From Piscicola geometra (Eukaryota; Annelida; Clitellata; Hirudinida; Piscicolidae): a DNA stretch of 64,000 bases. Below are positions 53,001-62,800 of the stretch, piece by piece. The number at the start of each line of letters is the position of its first letter. Within the stretch, counting starts at the first letter, position 1. The notes under the pieces are model-generated. The model saw nothing but the letters and a program-made list of their open reading frames with translations, did not search any database and was not told where the DNA came from. The position numbers and the translations under genes are program-made. The stretch covers positions 3,791,239 to 3,855,238 of the forward strand of contig OX030962.1 of assembly GCA_943735955.1 (NCBI GenBank), given 5' to 3'.

Positions 53001-56000
53001 GCCAATGCACTTTTGGAGTCCTCTCGCCAGCCTTTGTTTCGCTTGTAGCGATTCGGAACATGCTTGTCCGCTGTCACACGTAGTGGATGGTGTTCATCCA
53101 GCCTCAGCGTTCTCTCATAGGCTCTCAAAGTCAGCATACAACCCTTAATCCTTGCCGGCACAATGTCCGCCTCCCGCCACACTGCTTCATCGGGGCATGT
53201 CCTGGTTAGCCCAGCAATGATTTTTGCAGCTCTCTTCTGTTCCCTTTCCAGAAGATCAAAGTTGGAAGCACTTATCCATGGCATCCAGCTGGCGGCAGCA
53301 TACCAGAGTACTGACTCCACCGTAGCGTTGTAGACCTTCTTCAGTGTCGCAAATTCACATCCCCAGTCCTTACCAGTGAGTGCCGCGATCACCTTAGTCC
53401 TTTCACGCATAGATGCTGCCACCAATTGAACGTGCTTACCAAAATTGAGACCATTGTCGATTGTCACACCGAGAAACCTACAGTGGCTGCTGAAACGCAA
53501 TTGCTTGTGACAAACCACTACCGAAGGGATGACTTTCCAGTCTTTATTGTAGCTGCTGAATACAATTCCCTCTGATTTGCCTGCGTTCAGTTCCACCTTG
53601 TTGGCTTTTGTCCAAGCTTCAACACTCTTGATCACAGACTGCACCCTGGATGCCGCTCATTGATCGTCCTGCTCGTGGCCCAGACTGCGATGTCATCTGC
53701 GTAGCCACTGATCTGCACTTCCGCAGTATCTTCCCTAAGCAGGTCACTGGTGTAGAGAAGGAAAAGGATCGGGGACAACACAGCTCCCTGTGGCAGGCCC
53801 TGTGTCATCTTTTTCCACTTGCTCTCACCGTCACCAAGACGAACCATTGCTTTGCGGTCTTCCAGGAAGCATTTGATCCATTCAAGCATCCTCAGAGGCA
53901 TCTTGAGGTCGTTCAGCTTCATTAGCAGTCTTTCCCGCCATACACGGTCGTAGGCTTTGCTGCAATCAAGTAATGCTGCGACGGTTCTTTTTGTCGGAGT
54001 GGATTGGAAGCCATCGTAGATGTCCTGTGACAGGCGCATGCAGTGTTGCTCCGTTGATTTCAGACGTTGGAAACCAAGTTGCCACAGTTGTATGACGGAG
54101 TTTGCTTCCATCCAGTAACCCAACCTGTTGGCAAGCATTCTTTCCATGACCTTGCATAAGACTGAGGTGAGGCTTATGGGTCTATATGACTCCACGCAGT
54201 CTGCCGGCTTCTCTGTCTTTAGAAGCGGAATGATTACTGCTTTCTTCCACTTTCCTGGTACTGTTCCCTGTAGCCAGGACTCGTTGTAGATCTCTAGCAG
54301 GATGATGAGCATGTTTCGTGGCAGGTGGCTCAACATTGGTGGCTCGATCTTATCGTTACCACCCTTTTTGGTGTCGTCTTGTTGAGCGATCGCTGCTTGA
54401 AGCTCTGACATCGTTAGTCGTTGATCCATCTCTGTGGGCGCCTCTTGATTCTGTCTCTGCTTGATCTTCCGGGCATTTTCATTCCTGAACAGGCGTTCCT
54501 CCTTGTTGAGAACGAGTTTGCTGACATCTGCATATTGTTCTGCGAAGGCTGCTGCCTTTTGCTTGTCAGTAACTCGCATCACGCCCTTGAAGTTGAGCAT
54601 CTCATTTTTGGCCTTCACCTCCCCATGCCCGTTCATTTTCCTGATGGAGGACCACAGCTTCCGTTGGTCGTCACCCTCTCTCAGTTTCTCAGCCCTCTCA
54701 CGCCAGTATTTCTTCTTCTGCTCTGCAATCTCCTTCCTCCATTCGAGGTTGATACGCATGGTCTCCTCTGTGTTTCCACTGCGTATGGATTGCTGTCTCT
54801 GGCGTTCAAGTGCGTCGAGAGCAGGGCTCCAGAACGGTTTGTTGTGGTTGCTGGCTTTCTTCATCGGCACTGCATCTTTAGCGGCCTGAATGACTTGATT
54901 AGAGAACCAGCTTTCCTTCTTTACCAGCGTCAGACCTTCTGGCATGGTCTGTGCTTCAAGGATTTGTTGGAACTTTTCCCAGTCTGCCCGTTTCCATGCC
55001 CAGCTCAAACGGACTTCTTGCCGTTTTCGTTTATGAGCTTTGTCGACAATTGGAAAATGGTCTGAGCTTAACGCTCTTTTCACCTCCCACGTCATCTGGT
55101 GTGCCAAGTCGAGGCTGGCCAACGAGACATCAGGGGAACCAGTTGTGCCTGAAACTCTGCTGAGATGGGTGTGTTCTGACGGCTTGTTGAGGACCTGATA
55201 ATCGTGTTCTGCGCACCATAACTCCACTTGTAACGCTTCTTCGTTGCTAGTTGGCGAGCGGGTTGGCTTAGATGGTAAGTCGTTAGACCTGCAACTTAAA
55301 GGTCGCCAGTTCAAATCCCTGTACAGCCAACCGTGAGCTATCATATACCTAGTGTATATGATGCGGTGTTTCACGACTTATGTCGTGTGAGTGGCGCTTC
55401 AGTTGCGTGCCCGGGCGCTATATAAAACTGATATTTTTTTAAATTTTTTTTTTAGTAGCGTTTGAATCCCAGCTGGGTGAGTGAATGTTGAGATCAGCGC
55501 AGATCAGGTGGTTCTTGTCAGGTTTCAGCTTCTCGGTGATCTCCTCCTCCCACCTGGTCTCATCCTGTGTGTTTCTCAGGGGAGGCTTGTAGAGATTTGT
55601 CAGTCGGATACATTCCTCGTTCTCCAGCCATACTTCCACCGTGATTTCTTCAATCAGGCTGTTGTGGCTCGTGCTGACTTTTTTGAAGCTGAGGTCTTCT
55701 TTCACGAGAGTGAGTAGTCCGCCTCCTCTTCGTTCTGCCGAGTTCCTCAAGTATGTCCTGTCTTGCCTCACCGTGCTGTAGCCCTTGAGACCCTCGAAAC
55801 ACGTGTGCTCATTGAGCTTTGACTCTTGCATCAGCACCACGTCGATCTTCTCCTTCTGCAGCCATCTCTCCAGCTCATACTGCTTCGGCGTAATCCCATC
55901 AGCATTCCACTGGCAGACTCTTATCCTTCTTCTTCCAACCATAGCACTGGTTTGCTTGGTATGGACAGTTTGCGTTGGTCTGTTAACGATTGCTGCAGCG

Positions 56001-59000
56001 GGTCGTTTTGCGTTTCGGCATCCTCGGCACGTCCAGAGGTCCCATGAGATTGTGGCCCAGGTGCTTCTTGCTTCTTCTGAACAGGCTTCTTTCTGATGGA
56101 ACCATCGTGAGCAGCTCTTACAATGAGGCATCACTGCTGCTCATCTGATTCGGCCTCTACACTTGGCACATTGACTTCCCTTCCATTCCTCTGAGTTGGT
56201 TGGGTTTGGAGGGTCACCCTGCTCTTCTTCTTCTTCTTGTGGCGGGTTTAGTCTGCATGGTCGGCCGCATCGCCAGAGCTTGTTGTCGTCCTTCATGTAG
56301 GAGTCCATCCACGTCCTTGTCAACCCAGTGCACTTTTTGTGAAAGTTTTTCTGGCAGCCTCCGCATACCATTGGCATCGTGCCGCTGCGGATTGTTCCAC
56401 TGCAGCTTCCACATTGAGGTCCTGGGTTGGGGTGAACATCACCGGCTCTTAGCATGAGATTAAGCCAGAAGACATACGCCGGTTTATGTCCTCTGGCCAC
56501 GAAAAACCCATCTTTTTGTTGATGTTGTTTGTTGCGCTTTCTCCTTGAGAGAGGGGGGGAGAGGTGGCGCTTTTGAGGTCCTCTTCGTGCCCGAAGACAG
56601 CCAACGACGCCGCGTGAAGGCGGGACCATATAGCCGTTGTTGAGGTTGCTGTTGAGGTTGTTGTTGTTGTGGTTGTTGTGGTTGTTGTTGTTGTGGTTGT
56701 TGTAGTTGTTGTTGTTGTTGAGGTTGTTGTGGTTGTTGTTGTGGTTGTTGTTGTTGTAGTTGTTGTTGTGGTTGTTGTTGTTGATGTGGTTGTGGTTGTT
56801 GTTGAGGTTGTTGTTGTGGTTGTTGTTGTAGTTGTTGTTGTGGTTGTTGTAGTTGTTGAGGTTGTTGTTGAGGTTGTTGTTGTGGTTGTTGTTAAGGTTG
56901 TTGTTGTGTTTGTTTTTATGGTTTTGTTATTGTGTTGTGCTGGGATTGTTGTTTTAGTTTTAATGAAAGATTGTTGTTGTGTTGATGTGATGGATGGTTG
57001 TTGTGATGGATGGTTGTTGTGATGGATGGTTGTTGTGATGGATGGTTGTTGTGGTTAGGGTGATGGATGGTTAGTGTGGTTGTATTATTTGTGCCATTTG
57101 TCGTCATGGTGATTTTAGTTGTGGTGTTACGTCATGAAAGGTTCACGAAGTGACGCACCTCGTTTGTTGAAGGTGTGCATGAGTGAGTGGATGTGTTGCA
57201 CGTGTGATTGAATGTTCCGTTGCAGAGTGTTGTTAGCTCTGCTGCGCAACATTGCAACAAGGCCGTTGACCACCTCAACATGTTGTTGTGCTGTGTCGTA
57301 TTCTTTGTTGTAGTTGTTGCGTAAGTCTTTATTTTTGATAAAACTGATAACATGGCTCTCACTCTTTTCATTTTTACATCTTTTATTACTGTTATTATTA
57401 TTATAACTGTTATTATTGTTATTATTATGATTGTTACTCTTCTTATTGAGGATGGTGAGGTGCATGAGGTGGGCGATACGCTTGAGATGCTGAGCCAGGA
57501 AGAGGCAGTCGTTGAAGTGTAGGGCTGTTGCAAGGGGTGGTGGTGGGTGTTGGTCGTCATGATGATGATGACGATGAGGAAGATGATGATGAGGACGGTG
57601 ATCTTGACTATGATGATTATGATGATGATGATAGTGGATGGATGGAAGGTGGATGGATGATGGTGGATGGAGGAAGGTGGATGGATGATGGTGGATGGAT
57701 GATGGTGGATGGATGATGGTGGATGGAGGAAGGTGGATGGAGGAAGGTGGATGGATGATGGTGGATGGAGGAAGGTGGATGGATGATGGTGGATGGAGGA
57801 AGGTGGATGGATGATGGTGGATGGAGGAAGGTGGATGGATGATGGTGGATGGAGGAAGGTGGATGGATGATGGTGGATGGAGGAAGGTGGATGGATGATG
57901 GTGGATGGATGATGGTGGATGGATGATGGTGGATGGATGGAGGTGGACGGTGGATGGATGATGGTGGATGGATGGAGATGGATGGATGATGGTGGATGGA
58001 TGATGGTGGATGGATGATGGTGGATGGAGGAAGGTGGATGGATGATGGTGGATGGATGATGGTGGATGGTTGAGATCGTAAATGGTAAACAATTGTGGCA
58101 GTTAGAAAGCAAAGACACCTGCTTGGAAGGATGAGTGGTGGATGGGAGGATGACTTCCTGTTATTTCTCCCGCACGTGACCTCTTAAAAGCCGCTTCATC
58201 CTCCTCCTCCTCCTCCTCACCATCACCCCCACAATCATCATCACTCCACTCCTCACTACCCTCCTCACTACCCTCCTCACTACAACTCTCATCATCATCA
58301 TCATCAACAAAACCCTCAACGACATAGTGGTAGCAGCGTCTAGCAAGCACAGCGAGAGGCCTGCACAAGAAGGCTGCTACGAGGTGGTGGCTGCACCTGC
58401 CACTTGTCTCATGCAGCAGGAAGTACAAGAGGTGCACAAGTCTGCTCGTCTCACAGCTGTTCAGTGTGGGGGGGGGGGGTGCAGTGTGGAATGGTATCGT
58501 CATCATCATTGCCAATTTAATTGCTTTATTAACATAATCATCATCATCATCGTCCTCATCATCATCATTATGAGCATCATCATCATGACAACCTGACAAG
58601 GCACGCAGGAACGTCCAGACGCTTCTTCTTTTCACACTCATCCAGGAATGCACCAACCTTCCATCCATCATCCACTACCCCTCCATCCTCTACCTTTCTT
58701 TTTTCACCCACTCCCCCTCCACCATTCACTATCTCTTTTTTTTCAGCATCACAATCATCATCATCACCATCACCATAGGAACCAAGAGGATGCTTTGACG
58801 ATACTTGAATACAATGCTGATGATGAAGATGAAGTTGGCGGTGATGATGATGATGATTGTGGTGATGATGATGATGTTTCAAAATCTTCCTTACTGCCTT
58901 TAAATACTGATTGTGCCTGTTGTTAATGGCGGTGCAAATGGATGGATGGATGGAACGAAGGATGGATGGGTGGGAGTGGTGGATGAATGAAAGAGAGATC

Positions 59001-59841
59001 AGCTGGTTTTGGAAGTTGGTGAGGGTGTCAAAAAGGTCATTGGAGAGATGCCATGACCTAGAAAAAGTATTTGACCTTGAGGTCAAGTCTCTTAATACCT
59101 CGTGAATGGTGCATGGATGGGTGGATGGATGAGTAGATGGATGGGTGGATGGATGTGTGGATGGATGAGTAGATGGATGGGTGGATGGATGTGTGGATGG
59201 ATGTGTGGAAAAATGGGTGGATGGATGGGTGGATAGATGGATGGATGGATGGGTGGATGGATGTGTGGATGGATGGGTGGATGGATGGGTGGATAGATGG
59301 ATGGATGGATGGGTGGATGGATGTGTGGATGGATGGGTGGATGGATGTGTAGATGGATGGGTGGATGGATGGGTGGATGGATGGGTGGATGGATGTGTAG
59401 ATGGATGGGTGGATGGATGGGTGGATGGATGAGAGGGAGATTGGATGTGATGCAGATAAGGCACGGCAGAGAGAGTGCAGAGCATTTCAAACAATCTTGG
59501 AACCACGATTTCCCCCACTCGTTTAAGAAGTGATGATGATGATGATGAAGACGATGGTAATGATGATGATGGTGATGAAGACGATGGTGATGATGAAGGT
59601 TGTAGGTCAAAGTTGAAGGCACACCACAATAACCTCATTGACTGTTCCACTTTTAGAATCAATTCAAAAGGAGATGATGATGATGATGATGATGATGACG
59701 GTGATGATGATGACGACGGTGATGATGATGATGACGACGGTAAAGAGGTTACTGACGTCATCACCTCTTCGTGCTCACAAATTGTGCTTATTCTCACGTC
59801 ATGCACCAGTCTTGAGCGGAGATTGTTGTTGTTGTTGTTAA

Positions 59842-59889
<48 letters not shown>

Positions 59890-62800
59890 CGTTGTTGACG
59901 TAGACCTCAATGGAGCAATGGTTGTTGTTGTTGTGCTTGAAGCCAACACTCAGGCCGTTAGATAAGATCAAGTGACAGAACTTGTTGCAGAAAGTGCTGT
60001 GGGTCGTGATGATGATGACGATGATGATGATGATGATGATGATAATGTTAAAAAAGTGGTGGTAAAGATGATGATGTTAAAATAGTGGTTGCAATGATGA
60101 TGATGATGATGATGATGTTTAAACAGTAAGAATGATGATGAAATAGTGATGAATAAATAGTGGTGATGATGATGATGAAATAGTGATGAAGAAATAGTGA
60201 TGGTGGTGATAATGATGATGTTGAAATAGTGATTATGAAGACGTAAGTGATAATGGCGCCAAAAACTAAATTTTTAAAACAAAGAGCAAAAAATAAGAGA
60301 CTTGATTTTCTCATGGAGGAGGTCAAAGGTCAAGAGCGCTTCGCAAAGGTCAACGAAGAGAGGTCGTTTGTGCAGGGCGTGGGAGAGGTTGAGGGTGATG
60401 GTGGAGAGAGGAGGGTTGGGAGAGAACTCCTTGAGGTCTGTATGTGTGTGTGTGGGGGAGGGGGAGTGTGTGTGTGTGTGTGTGCGTGTGTGTGTGTGTG
60501 GGGGAGGAGTGTGTGTGCTTGTGTGTGTGTAAGCGTAACGGATCTAGTAGTTAAAATGCGTTTGTGTGTTGTTTTTAATAAGTTTGTGTTGTGTTGGAAG
60601 ACAAAATTTAACGTGTTTGAGTTCAAAACGCATAGACATCACTACACACCACGTGACTTGCGAGGAGTGGTTCTGATTGGTTGTGGAGGGGGCACGTGCC
60701 ACTGAATGAGACTGTCCCATTGGTTGTTCAAGCTGTAGTACAAAATCTCCCTCAAAACACATGTCTCCGTTTGGAGGGAGAGTTTTAACTGGGTGTTGGT
60801 GGTGGTGGTTGTGAAAAAGGTGGTGGAGGTTGTGAAAGAAGTGGTGGTGGAAGAGGTTGTGGAGATGATGGTGGAGGTGGTTATGATAGAAGTAGTGATG
60901 GCAGAATGGTGATGGTAGTAGTGGTGGTGGTGATGGTAGAGTGGTGATGGTAGAGTGGTAGTGGTAGTAGTGGTAGTAGTGATGGTAGAATGGCAGTAGT
61001 GATGGTAGAGTGGTAGTGGTGATGGTAGAGTGGTAGTGGTGATGGTAGTAGTGGTGGTGGTGATGGTAGAGTGGTGATGGTAGAGTGGTAGTGGTAGTAG
61101 TGGTAGTAGTGATGGTAGAATGGCAGTAGTGATGGTAGAGTGGTGGTGGTGATGGTAGAATGGTAGTGGTGATGGTAGAGTGGTAGTAGTGATGATAGAG
61201 TGGTAGTGGTGATGGTAGAGTGGTAGTGGTGATGGTAGAGTGGTAGTGATGATGGTAGAGTGGTAGTGATGATGGTAGAGTGGTAGTGGTGATGGTAGAG
61301 TGGTAGTGATGATGGTAGAGTGGTGGTGGTGATGATAGAGTGGTGGTGGTGATGGTAGAGTGGTGGTGGTGATGGTAGAGTGGTAGTGATGATGGTAGAG
61401 TGGTAGTGGTGATGGTAGAGTGGTAGTGATGATGGTAGAGTGGTAGTGATGATGGTAGAGTGGTAGTGGTGATGGTAGAGTGGTGGTGGTGATGGTAGAG
61501 TGGTAGTAGTGATGATAGAGTGGTAGTGGTGATGGTAGAGTGGTGGTGGTGATGGTAGAGTGGTAGTGATGATGGTAGAGTGGTAGTGATGATGGTAGAG
61601 TGGTAGTGGTGATGGTAGAGTGGTAGTAGTGATGATAGAGTGGTAGTGGTGATGGTAGAGTGGTGGTGGTGATGGTAGAGTGGTAGTGGTGATGGTAGAG
61701 TGGTAGTGGTGATGATAGAGTGGTAGTGGTGATGGTAGAGTGGTAGTGGTGATGGTAGAGTGGTTGTAGTGATGGTAGAGTGGTAGTGGTGATGGTAGAG
61801 TGGTAGTAGTGATGATAGAGTGGTAGTGGTGATGGTAGAGTGGTGGTGGTGATGGTAGAGTGGTAGTGGTGATGGTAGAGTGGTAGTAGTGATGATAGAG
61901 TGGTAGTGGTGATGGTAGAGTGGTAGTGGTGATGGTAGAGTGGTAGTGGTGATGGTAGAGTGGTAGTAGTGATGATAGAGTGGTAGTGGTGATGGTAGAG
62001 TGGTAGTGGTGATGGTAGAGTGGTAGTGGTGATGGTAGAGTGGTAGTAGTGATGATAGAGTGGTAGTGGTGATGGTAGAGTGGTGGTGGTGATGGTAGAG
62101 TGGTAGTGGTGATGGTAGAGTGGTAGTAGTGATGATAGAGTGGTAGTGGTGATGGTAGAGTGGTAGTGGTGATGGTAGAGTGGTAGTGATGATGGTAGAG
62201 TGGTAGTGATGATGGTAGAGTGGTAGTGGTGATGGTAGAGTGGTGGGTGTGATGGTAGAGTGGTAGTGGTGATGGTAGAATGGTAGTGGTGATGGTAGTA
62301 GTGGTAGTGATGATGGTAGAGTGGTGGTGGTGATGGTAGAGTGGTAGTGGTGATGGTAGAGTGGTAGTGGTGATGGTAGAGTGGTAGTGGTGATGGTAGT
62401 AGTGGTAGTGATGATGGTAGAGTGGTGGTGGTGATGGTAGAGTGGTGGTGGTGATGGTAGAGTGGTAGTGGTGATGGTAGAGTGGTAGTGATGATGGTAG
62501 AGTGGTAGTAGTGATGATAGAGTGGTAGTGGTGATGGTAGAGTGGTAGTGATGATGATAGAGTGGTAGTAGTGATGATAGAGTGGTAGTGGTGATGGTAG
62601 AGTGGTAGTGGTGATGGTAGAGTGGTAGTGATGATGGTAGAGTGGTAGTAGTGATGATAGAGTGGTAGTGGTGATGGTAGAGTGGTAGTAGTGATGATAG
62701 AGTGGTAGTGGTGATGGTAGAGTGGTAGTGGTGATGGTAGAGTGGTAGTGGTGATGGTAGAGTGGTAGTGGTGATGGTAGAGTGGTAGTGGTGATGGTAG

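Larger units (their letters stand above)
51993..56635 (-). mobile_element. EN-RT-RNaseH LINE (Ingi/I-like), 4.6 kb, decayed
   Basis: Nearly full length on the - strand, inserted in a ZW10 intron in the same direction as the gene. Order: 2A-like motif, two PHD-type zinc fingers, apurinic endonuclease, reverse transcriptase, RNase H, CCHC finger. This layout is known for the I/Ingi superfamily. The lesions are few: an in-frame TGA at 56141-56143, a SINE insertion at about 55249-55450, a one-base frameshift near 53645, and a TGA at 52151-52153 in the last zinc knuckle. Both ends abut (TTG)n DNA. Confidence 0.88.

Noticed and set aside
54421..55065. 214-codon + strand ORF
   Set aside because: Antisense shadow of the LINE reverse transcriptase linker.
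55261..55332. Functional tRNA gene
   Set aside because: The acceptor stem pairs, but the T-arm does not form properly, the anticodon loop is too long, and it continues as a SINE body with a LINE-type tail.
57127..58118. Long [10 protein letters not shown] - strand frames over 57600-58075
   Set aside because: The 14/28-bp intronic array. Only the last part (57524-57159) is a ZW10 exon, supported by the acceptor, phase and conserved residues.
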